Below are positions 1 to 6,734 of a DNA stretch of 21,876 bases, piece after piece. Source of the stretch: JBAYJY01 sp041664945 (GTDB lineage Bacteria; UBP15; UBA6099); NCBI GenBank assembly GCA_041664945.1, contig JBAYJY010000070.1, forward strand, positions 1-21,876. Reading direction: 5' to 3'. A model generated the notes under the pieces. The model did no database searches. It was not told the origin of the DNA and saw nothing but the letters and a program-made list of their open reading frames with translations. The stretch's first letter is position 1; the number at the start of each line of letters is the position of its first letter. The position numbers and the translations under genes were made by a program.

Positions 1-2201
1 CCATCGAGAAACAGCGCCATAATAAGCGCCGCCACGATAAGCATAACCAACTGCAGAATTGTCAGAGCCGCGAACCGCATTGCAAACGGCCGCAGCCATT
101 CATTCGCAGCCTGTATCGTGGCAATCGGCAGCCGCCCGGGGTCGAAAGGATGCAGATCCATCAACCCTGCCGCGGCGAAAGAGGCAGCCGCTCCCGCTAT
201 CAGCAGCATCGGCAACCCGAACAGAATAAAATTCCTTGCGATCCATCTCCAGTCGCCTTCGCTCGGCCCGAGCAGATCGGGCTCGATAAACGCCGGCCAC
301 ATTTTGCTGAATCCGCTCCAAATCGCCAACCCGGCAATGAGCAGCAGTAAAAACGCCGCCAGGTCAGCAGACGGCATCCTGAACGGCATGTGTGACAACT
401 TGTACGTCATCCCGTCGTCTTCCAAACCCGCAAACCACTGAAATGCGGGTTTTGGCATACGTTCCGCCGTTAGCAACCCTGTGTAGACAGTATTCACACT
501 GCCTCGAGGATCCATCTCCGGCCCCTCATAATCCGCAAACGAGTCCACAAACCAGCCTGGCGCTGCCGGATTGTCGCGCATATAGCTCTCGACCCGGCTT
601 AGATTAAACAACTGATTTGATTCTGTCCCTTTTATATTCACTCCGCCCGCGCGGCCTGGAATTCCGCCTGCTCCGTATTTCAATAATTCATATGGTTTGT
701 CTCGTAAGTCGGAATATTTCGCTTCAAGACCGCGCATAAAACCGGAGACCGTCTCGCCTGTCCAGCCCGGATACTCGCTCAAAAGGATGAAATCAACGCT
801 TACAGGCTTACTTTCCGGGCCGGGCGCATTAAAATCAGCGTAAATTAACCTTCCGGGATCGCGGCGCCTCAAAGTCTGCGCGTTGTACATTATCCAGTCG
901 TTTGTTATAACATCGTCCGCTCTCAGCGCGCGCCCCATACCCCAGCCGATCACAGACGGATGGCTCTGATCGCGATCAATCATGCGCCACAACGAATCCG
1001 TTGCGCTCTTTGCCGCCTCTCCCGCCGGATCGTCTCCTATTCCCTTCCATAGCGGAAAATCCTCAAAAACAAGAACTCCATTCGCATCACAGTATTCCAG
1101 AACAGCCGGATGAACCGGATGCGAGAACCGAACGGCGTTGAAACCGGCGAGTCTTATCTTCTCAAAATCGCGCTCTATCATCGCGCGAGTAACTATCGGG
1201 CCCCAGTTGCCAGGAAATTGCTCGCGCCATTCAACAGCGCGCACAGTAACCTGTTCCCCATTATAAAAAAAACCGCCGTTTCTAAATTCTATCCGACGTA
1301 TTCCGAACTTCTTTTCGATGCCGTCGGAATCGCCATCTTTTGAAACGGTCACTAATGTCAATTCATAGCGCGCCGGCGTTTCAGGACTCCACAATTCCGC
1401 GTTCGGTATTCCACCTCTCCAGTCTATGACACCTTGCCCCTGCGCATCAGCCGTCACATCGAAATCAAAATCCGTGACAGCCGGCCCCTTCTCGCGGCTA
1501 ATGCGGCCAAAAACATGCGTCGCCTCTCCGGGCGGCATCGCCAAAACCGCCCTAATCCGCACGCTCGCGGTCCCGTTCTCCTCCGGCCTCGAATCTATCG
1601 CCGCTTCCTCGAACCTGATATTGCCGCTTCTCTCAACATATACTTCCCGCGTTATTCCGCCGTAATTTTTTTCGCCGCCCGCAAACTGCATTCCGGCGCT
1701 CCGCGGAGAATTGTCTATTTTTACGATCAGCAGATTATCTTTCTTCATGAAAATTGCGCCGGTGACATCCGCCTCAATCGGCGTGAACCTTTCTGACGGA
1801 CGACTCACTGCGACCTGTTTTCCGTTAAGCGCAACTTCGCATAGACCTCCGCAAGCGCCGATATGTAACTTTATCTCGCCTTTCTTCCATGCGCGCGGCA
1901 ACCGGAACTTTATCCGGTATTCCGCCTGTCCTTCGTAATTTTCTAATCCCGGGATCGTATTCCATGTATGAGGAACGGCGACAACGCGCCGCGTTTCGCT
2001 GCCTGCCAGCTTGAACTCCCACTTCCCGTCAAGCCACGCAATCTTGCGAAACGGATTTGGAATGTCCTCAATCGGATTGAACGGCATTGCAGCCTTTTCA
2101 TTCCTCAGGCGCGCCCCTTGCCGCGGCAATCCCAAAAACAACGCCGCGGGCAATATCAATACCAGCAACACTCCGATTATGTATTGTTTCCAATTCATCA
2201 T
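1..2201 (-). CDS. Membrane-anchored glycoside hydrolase family 2-like protein, probably catalytically inactive, 3' end outside window
   Basis: An uninterrupted frame of 733 codons runs from an ATG at 2201 (MMNWKQ) off the left edge. Residues 5-25 form a signal anchor. About 55-190 resemble the GH2 sugar-binding jelly roll, 195-300 the immunoglobulin-like domain, and 305-590 the TIM barrel. Typical barrel motifs are visible: FEKIRLAGFNAVRFSHP (346-362), HPSVIGWGMG (414-423), a YPGW at 477-480, and FADYEG...PKPAF near 555-587. Where GH2 enzymes have the acid/base Asn-Glu, this protein has Arg424-Ala425. Where they have the nucleophile Glu in (T)EYG, it has Lys508 in LKYG. At least three hydrophobic helices follow (about 611-630, 655-680, 706-733), with a charged loop between the first two. 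No clear Shine-Dalgarno precedes the start. By family, active members are beta-galactosidases or beta-glucuronidases. I infer a sugar-binding or sensing membrane protein, not an enzyme. Sure of the fold, less of the role. Confidence 0.85.
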   Translation of the reverse strand, partial: MMNWKQYIIGVLLVLILPAALFLGLPRQGARLRNEKAAMPFNPIEDIPNPFRKIAWLDGKWEFKLAGSETRRVVAVPHTWNTIPGLENYEGQAEYRIKFRLPRAWKKGEIKLHIGACGGLCEVALNGKQVAVSRPSERFTPIEADVTGAIFMKKDNLLIVKIDNSPRSAGMQFAGGEKNYGGITREVYVERSGNIRFEEAAIDSRPEENGTASVRIRAVLAMPPGEATHVFGRISREKGPAVTDFDFDVTADAQGQGVIDWRGGIPNAELWSPETPARYELTLVTVSKDGDSDGIEKKFGIRRIEFRNGGFFYNGEQVTVRAVEWREQFPGNWGPIVTRAMIERDFEKIRLAGFNAVRFSHPVHPAVLEYCDANGVLVFEDFPLWKGIGDDPAGEAAKSATDSLWRMIDRDQSHPSVIGWGMGRALRADDVITNDWIMYNAQTLRRRDPGRLIYADFNAPGPESKPVSVDFILLSEYPGWTGETVSGFMRGLEAKYSDLRDKPYELLKYGAGGIPGRAGGVNIKGTESNQLFNLSRVESYMRDNPAAPGWFVDSFADYEGPEMDPRGSVNTVYTGLLTAERMPKPAFQWFAGLEDDGMTYKLSHMPFRMPSADLAAFLLLLIAGLAIWSGFSKMWPAFIEPDLLGPSEGDWRWIARNFILFGLPMLLIAGAAASFAAAGLMDLHPFDPGRLPIATIQAANEWLRPFAMRFAALTILQLVMLIVAALIMALFLD

Positions 2202-2251
2202 AGACAGAAAAAAAGTATATCTGAAATATTTTTATATGTACACCAAAAACA

Positions 2252-2287
2252 TGTTTGTTTTATATTTCTTATAGCTTTAATTACAAC
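2252..2287 (-). promoter_or_regulatory. Candidate sigma70-type promoter for the GH2-like gene
   Basis: On the minus strand a TTGTAA (-35, positions 2281-2286) and a TATAAA (-10, positions 2259-2264) are 16 bases apart, in an AT-rich stretch about 60 bases upstream of the ATG at 2201. The -35 box lies inside the TAATTACAAC element (2278-2287), so a repressor bound there would block polymerase. This is a match by eye only. Confidence 0.45.
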
Positions 2288-2374
2288 ATATGAGCGTCAG
2301 CCGGTTATTTCTCCGATTGCGCCTCCTGTTGGCCTTGTTAATAAACTTCGCAATGAATACGGCAGTTGTAATTA
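2278..2374. repeat. Ten-base inverted repeat pair flanking the space between the repressor gene and the GH2-like gene
   Basis: TAATTACAAC at 2278-2287 and its exact reverse complement GTTGTAATTA at 2365-2374 lie 77 bases apart. The left copy overlaps the candidate -35 box of the GH2-like gene and the right copy sits just after the end of the DeoR-type gene. The TTACAAC core recurs at 6676-6682 in front of the TIM-barrel gene. The pair could be two operators able to loop, which is inference. The 190-base gap (2202-2391) holds no other gene that I can see. Confidence 0.4.
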
Positions 2375-2391
2375 TGTTAGATGGCTGCAGG

Positions 2392-3189
2392 TTAATCTGC
2401 ATTAAGAACCTTGACGCCAGCTTTGATTATCGATTCGCGCAACTTCCCGACCGGTTCTTTATCCGAAATTAATTGATTTATATCGGAGAGCGGACAAACT
2501 ACCTCAAGGAGCTTCGCATTGTATTTTCCACTGTCGAGAAGAAGAAATCGGCTTTCCGTTCTTTCGATCATAGTTCGCTTGACCCAACACGCGCCTGAAT
2601 CGACGTCCGTCACTCCCTCTGGAGTAAGGCCGCCGGCGCCGATAATCGCCTTGTCCGCTCTGAATCGGCGAATAAACGCCAACGTGTCCTCTCCGTAAAC
2701 GCCGCCTTCATCGGGATGGAATTCGCCCGGACACACTACCACGCGGATTGTTTTATTTCGACCGCACGCTGTGGCGACTGTATAACTGTTTGTAATAACA
2801 GTCAGACGCGAGCCTTCAGACGCGAGACGCCGCGCGAAATGGGCGGTCGTCGATCCGTTGTCTATCATCAGCACATCGCCCGGCTCCACAAAAGTGACAG
2901 CGGCCCGCGCTATCCGCTCTCGTTCAGGGACACTCAACAAATCTCGCTCTCTCATGGCTGGTTCCGCCGCCATCGCGCGAGTCGCCGCGCCGCCATACGT
3001 CCTGTCGACAAGCCCGCGACGCGTTAACTCATCCATATCGCGCCGCACTGTTTCCGTTGTCACTCCGAACGCTTCAGCGAGCTCCGAAACGCGCACCGTC
3101 GGTCCCGCCCTAAGCTCGGCTAATATTCGCTCCTGCCTGTCGTTTTTATTTAATCGCTCGGATTTTTTCATTTTATCGCTCAATCTCAA
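2392..3189 (-). CDS. DeoR/GlpR-family transcriptional repressor
   Basis: This is a 265-residue protein of normal DeoR length. The N-terminal winged helix-turn-helix (about 18-70) has the family pattern VSELAEAFGVTTETVRRDMD followed by a GLVDRTYGGA wing. The sugar-phosphate sensing domain (about 85-250) has the phosphate-loop signature DNGSTTAHFARRL, then IIGAGGLTPEGVTDVD and LLLDSGKYN. Family members usually repress an adjacent sugar operon and release DNA on binding a phosphorylated sugar. The start taken is a TTG whose sequence overlaps the stop of the upstream dehydrogenase gene (TTGA); a GAGGA lies seven to eight bases before it. An ATG at 3171 (MKKSERLNKN) is a possible shorter start with a weaker ribosome site. 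It is translationally coupled as the last gene of the four-gene operon, so the operon is probably autoregulated. Family certain, effector unknown. Confidence 0.92.
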   Translation of the reverse strand: MRLSDKMKKSERLNKNDRQERILAELRAGPTVRVSELAEAFGVTTETVRRDMDELTRRGLVDRTYGGAATRAMAAEPAMRERDLLSVPERERIARAAVTFVEPGDVLMIDNGSTTAHFARRLASEGSRLTVITNSYTVATACGRNKTIRVVVCPGEFHPDEGGVYGEDTLAFIRRFRADKAIIGAGGLTPEGVTDVDSGACWVKRTMIERTESRFLLLDSGKYNAKLLEVVCPLSDINQLISDKEPVGKLRESIIKAGVKVLNAD

Positions 3190-4478
3190 TCGATATCCTC
3201 AAGCATTCCCGCGTCGCCCGCCAAGTCCAAAAAAGTGTATCGGTTGCGTATCTCCCTCGCATGCCGTACGGCTTTTTTATAGAAATCGCGCGGCCAACCG
3301 AGTTCTTCCGGCGCTGTGAACGCTCCTGCCCGTAGCAATGCCTTCTCTATCGCTTCCGACGGCAACGCCGCCTTCGAAATTCTGTTCTTTATGCCGTCCC
3401 AATCTTTTTGCAGCTTTTCGTTCATCGCATCAGATCCAGACGAGTCAAGCCGCTTTTTAGAAAACTCGCTCCAACAGGGCGGTCCTATTTCCGGCCCGAA
3501 TCGTTCTATCAAATCCGCTTCTCTTATCGCCGAAGGCTTCACGCTCGGCGCTCCGCCCGCCAATATCCGCTCCTGCAATCGCGCCACCGTCAAAGCCGTC
3601 ACGCCTATCTGTTCGCCGTGAAAACTTTCAGGCCAATCTGGCGAACCGAGCATGTCTATATAATGGCTTATCAAATGCTCCGCCTGACTCGCCGGCTGGC
3701 TTCCCGCGCATATTGTCATTCCAAAACCGGAAAGAACCAGCGTTCGCGCCAGCCTGTCCATCGCTTCAAGATCCCCGGCCGCCAACGCTCCGGATGTCTC
3801 GAACAATTCATCTTCGAACTCCGCAAGAATCGTAAACGGCGCTTCGCGATAGGGTTGGCCGAGCAGAAGATGCGCCAGCAGCCAGTCCGTCTGCGCTGTC
3901 GGACGGCACACGCTGTCTCCGAGGCCTGATAGAATCATACGTTTCGGCGCAGCCGCCAAAACTTTCAAATCCAGAAAAACGCCCTTTGCGCCAATCGCAG
4001 GCAGAGTCTTTTTCAGCCCGCCAACGGTTATCGACGCGTTGACGGACGTGTATCCGTTCATTGAAGGCGCCGTTCCGAATACTACATATTCCTTGTCCAT
4101 CAGCGCAGCGGTATATTTACACAAATCGTTGATAGTTCCCGAACCGACCGCCACAAGCGCGTCGCATCCTGCTGTCGTAGCCTTAAGCCTCTCAACCGTT
4201 TCAATGTCGGCATGCGGCTTTTCGAGCATCATCACGCTCGTAACAGCGCCTATCGATTTCAAAGCGCGCTCAATTCGGGAGCCGAGCGCTTCATAAGTAT
4301 TTTCGTCGCTCACAACAGCATATTTATTGCCAAGATTAAGAGCGGCGACCGCTTCCGCTTCCATGCCTGCGAGGCTTTCCGCTATAACAACGGACCGTGT
4401 TGGAACAGACAAAGGCGCCCCACCATCCGGATCTGCATATTTTCCTTCAATTATTTCCTTTATTGTGTCCCGCTTCAT
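3186..4478 (-). CDS. Glycerol-1-phosphate dehydrogenase (AraM/EgsA)-family NAD(P)-dependent polyol-phosphate dehydrogenase
   Basis: This 430-residue protein belongs to the iron/zinc dehydrogenase superfamily. The nucleotide-binding half has VGSGTINDL (111-119) and GTAPSMNGYTS (135-145), which are typical of AraM/EgsA proteins. The metal-binding half has GLGDS (Asp188), EH followed by SH (His268, His272) and FHGEQIG (His287). Asp188, His268 and His287 match the expected metal ligands, so the enzyme looks active. AraM of Bacillus subtilis reduces dihydroxyacetone phosphate to glycerol-1-phosphate. Next to a sugar kinase and a DeoR regulator, this paralogue more likely oxidises a sugar- or polyol-phosphate, which is inference. 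AAAGGAG lies nine bases before the ATG. The gene follows the kinase by 25 bases and overlaps the regulator. The C-terminal tail (about 330-430) is longer than in archaeal enzymes but usual for bacterial ones. Confidence 0.88.
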   Translation of the reverse strand: MKRDTIKEIIEGKYADPDGGAPLSVPTRSVVIAESLAGMEAEAVAALNLGNKYAVVSDENTYEALGSRIERALKSIGAVTSVMMLEKPHADIETVERLKATTAGCDALVAVGSGTINDLCKYTAALMDKEYVVFGTAPSMNGYTSVNASITVGGLKKTLPAIGAKGVFLDLKVLAAAPKRMILSGLGDSVCRPTAQTDWLLAHLLLGQPYREAPFTILAEFEDELFETSGALAAGDLEAMDRLARTLVLSGFGMTICAGSQPASQAEHLISHYIDMLGSPDWPESFHGEQIGVTALTVARLQERILAGGAPSVKPSAIREADLIERFGPEIGPPCWSEFSKKRLDSSGSDAMNEKLQKDWDGIKNRISKAALPSEAIEKALLRAGAFTAPEELGWPRDFYKKAVRHAREIRNRYTFLDLAGDAGMLEDID

Positions 4479-4503
4479 TAGCAGAACTCCTTTATTCTTT
4501 ATT

Positions 4504-5961
4504 TTAATCTTGTTTATTAAACATTGGTTTCAGACTTTCAAAAAGCCTTCTATACGACGAATAAGCGTTTTCGTATAATTCACGATTTTCAGGCTCCGGC
4601 ATAATAGTTTCTGTTTCGCCTCGAAGGAGACCGGCGCAAGCCTCAATGTTCGGCTGTATCCCGCAAGCGACAGCAGCGAGAGCCGCCGCGCCGAGTTGCG
4701 ATGTGTCAATCCGGTCTGGAATCTCCACAGGGATGTCGCCGATATCGGCGCGAATCCTCGCCCACGTCACGCTCCGCGCTCCACCACCCAACAACGTTAC
4801 GGACTTCGTCTCAGTGCCAAGTTCCCTAAGGCGTTCGATCACGTCGCGCATTGCGAAAGCGCACCCTTCCATCGTAGCGCGCGCCATGTGGGCTGTCCCA
4901 TGCGCCGGCGTCAGTCCGTAATAGCACCCTCTCGCCGACGCCGCCCACTCCGGCGCCATTGCCCCGCTCAGAGCCGGAATGAATATCAATCCATCTGCGC
5001 CCGCAGGCGCTTGCGCCGCCAGACTCTCAAGCTCGCTGACATTCCTTAAATTGAACGTTTTCACAAACCATGAAAGCGCGCCGCCGGAAAGCCAGCCCGG
5101 ATTTTCTATGAAGTATTTTCCATTGACATAGCAATGAGTCTCAACAAGACCGCCTATGTCCACCTTGGGCCGCTCGTCAAGCGCCCCTACAACCTCAGCC
5201 GTTCCAAGCACGCACGAAATGCTGCCCGGCGCCGTTATTCCGGCTCCCAAAGGAGTCGAAAAATCATCGCCCGTTCCAACCGCCACCGGAGTCCCCTCAG
5301 GTATTCCGCAAATCGCCGCCCCCGCGGCGCTCAAACGTCCGGCGATACCCGCCGCATCGGCGACAATCGGCAACAACTTCGAATCTATCCCGAATTCATT
5401 GAGCAAGCTGATGTCATATTCACGCCGTTCAATCGAATACAACATCGTAGTCGAAGCCAGGCCGGGGTCCATTACATGTTCGCCTGTGAGACGGCTGACT
5501 ATGTATGAAACAGGCTGGTGAAACCGGACTGCTGCGGCGCCTGGCTTATTATTAAGATACCATCTGATTTTTGCGGCCATGTGCCCAGCATCAAGACAGT
5601 TTCCTGTAATCCGCCGAACGGCTTCCGGGGAAACTCCCGCGATCTCGCGCTCCGCGCGCCGGTCCATCCAGATGATGCAAGGAGCGAGGGCTTCTCCGCT
5701 TCCACCTACCGCGATGCAGCCATCGAGTTGTCCGACAACTGCAATCGCTCGCACATCTCTCGGTATTGCGCCAGCGCGAGCGAGCGCATCAGCGACCGCC
5801 TGCCCAAGAGCTTGTTCCCAATCCGCCGGGTTCTGTTCCGCCCAACCGGGATGCGGGTAGCTTATTGCATACGGGCGTGAAGACTCGCCGCGCGTTCGCA
5901 AACGTTCGTCCGTCACAACCGCTTTAAGGCTCTGCGTTCCGATGTCTATGCCGACGATCAT
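4504..5961 (-). CDS. FGGY-family carbohydrate kinase, xylulokinase-like
   Basis: This 485-residue protein matches xylulokinase length. The N-terminal domain starts with the phosphate-binding GIDIGTQSLKAV (4-15), with Asp6 in the position conserved in E. coli XylB. It continues with HPGWAEQNPADW (37-48) and IIWMDRRA (96-103). GTGDD (229-233) supplies the expected catalytic base near residue 232. The C-terminal domain has LLGGGARSVTWARIRADIG, the adenine-binding region of FGGY kinases. These enzymes phosphorylate ketoses or polyols with ATP in the cytoplasm. The substrate cannot be read from the sequence; GQLDG (77-81), where xylulokinases usually have GQMHG, suggests it may not be xylulose. 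The ATG at 5961 has GAGG upstream. The gene sits 24 bases after the TIM-barrel gene and 25 before the dehydrogenase, so the three are almost certainly cotranscribed. Confidence 0.92.
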   Translation of the reverse strand: MIVGIDIGTQSLKAVVTDERLRTRGESSRPYAISYPHPGWAEQNPADWEQALGQAVADALARAGAIPRDVRAIAVVGQLDGCIAVGGSGEALAPCIIWMDRRAEREIAGVSPEAVRRITGNCLDAGHMAAKIRWYLNNKPGAAAVRFHQPVSYIVSRLTGEHVMDPGLASTTMLYSIERREYDISLLNEFGIDSKLLPIVADAAGIAGRLSAAGAAICGIPEGTPVAVGTGDDFSTPLGAGITAPGSISCVLGTAEVVGALDERPKVDIGGLVETHCYVNGKYFIENPGWLSGGALSWFVKTFNLRNVSELESLAAQAPAGADGLIFIPALSGAMAPEWAASARGCYYGLTPAHGTAHMARATMEGCAFAMRDVIERLRELGTETKSVTLLGGGARSVTWARIRADIGDIPVEIPDRIDTSQLGAAALAAVACGIQPNIEACAGLLRGETETIMPEPENRELYENAYSSYRRLFESLKPMFNKQD

Positions 5962-5985
5962 GGGAACCTCACAATGAAGCTGAAT

Positions 5986-6651
5986 TTATTTGCAAGCGGC
6001 AAGAACGTCTTTAATTTGAGAAAGAATCGATCCTTTGCGCTTTGAAAATGAACCGTCGAATATAGCAGATCCGATTGTGAAGGCGTCTGCTCCCGCTGCC
6101 GCGAGCGCCTGAATGCGCTCAGGCGAATCTACGCTGCCCGCGCAGGCAAGATAGCCTTTCATCGCTCCGCGCGCCGCTCGAACGAGATCCAGCGGGTCTG
6201 CTTCAAACGCCCTGTATGCCAACAGGTCAACGCCGGCGCATCCGAGCTTCTCGAACCGCGCGCAATCAGCCGCTACGCTCTCAGGAGTCCCGCCTAATTT
6301 TGTCGGATGCCCTTCGGGCCGCCCCGGGAACGGGTAATACTTCACTCCGCTCCCCTCTATGGCCTTCAGTATGTTCGCCGCGTCTGTTCCACCGAGCAAC
6401 CTTTCAACTCCTATGTCAACCGCAATGCGAGCTGAATTCAGGCATGCCTCCGGCGTCGTGCTCACAACTTCCAGATAACTTGTGCAGCCCGCCGCCTTTA
6501 TCCGGCGTATAAGCTCCCTAAGCGTCTCGATATCGACCCCAACGTCTTTACATCCTATGTGCGTCACACCCGTTGGAACGATCAAATCGAAAACGTCAAG
6601 GCAATCCCCGATTGTCATATCCTGTCTCGTAAGCATAAAAATGAAATCCAT
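5986..6651 (-). CDS. TIM-barrel phosphate-binding protein (HisA/HisF-like superfamily) of sugar operon
   Basis: This 221-residue single-domain protein has alternating beta/alpha segments typical of a TIM barrel. The C-terminal third carries the standard phosphate-binding pair: CAGSVDSPERIQALAAAGAD (170-189) and FTIGSAIF (191-198). Other notable conserved-looking stretches are HIGCKDVG (31-38), YLEVVSTT (59-66), RLLGGTD (84-90), YYPFPGRPEGHPTKLGG (105-121) and DLLAYRA (142-148). I know similar proteins only as uncharacterised HisA/HisF-family members. A role as aldolase, isomerase or epimerase on the product of the neighbouring kinase or dehydrogenase is inference. Lys35 and Glu61 are candidate active-site residues by barrel position only. 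It is the first gene of the operon, with AAGGGGGTG six bases before the ATG and a repeat-rich control region upstream. Confidence 0.8.
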   Translation of the reverse strand: MDFIFMLTRQDMTIGDCLDVFDLIVPTGVTHIGCKDVGVDIETLRELIRRIKAAGCTSYLEVVSTTPEACLNSARIAVDIGVERLLGGTDAANILKAIEGSGVKYYPFPGRPEGHPTKLGGTPESVAADCARFEKLGCAGVDLLAYRAFEADPLDLVRAARGAMKGYLACAGSVDSPERIQALAAAGADAFTIGSAIFDGSFSKRKGSILSQIKDVLAACK

Positions 6652-6671
6652 ATCGCACCCCCTTGCATGTT

Positions 6672-6704
6672 GTTGTTACAACTATTATTGTTGTGCATAC
6701 AACA
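6672..6704 (-). promoter_or_regulatory. Candidate DeoR-type operator region with two GTTGT/ACAAC palindromes
   Basis: The 83-base gap upstream of the TIM-barrel gene contains GTTGTTACAAC (6672-6682, five-base arms around one base) and TGTTGTGCATACAACA (6689-6704, six-base arms around four bases). Both use the same half-site and both lie 20-55 bases before the ATG at 6651, where an operon promoter is expected. The half-site also occurs before the GH2-like gene. DeoR proteins usually bind repeated short half-sites. I see no strong -35/-10 pair; a TTGCAA at about 6709-6714 is a weak -35 candidate. Confidence 0.5.
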
Positions 6705-6734
6705 TTGCTTTGCAACTACTCCGGAAATATATTT

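Noticed and set aside
118..1796. Several short open frames on both strands at the left edge
   Set aside because: They are other-frame shadows of the long GH2-like frame, which is open to the window edge on the minus strand.
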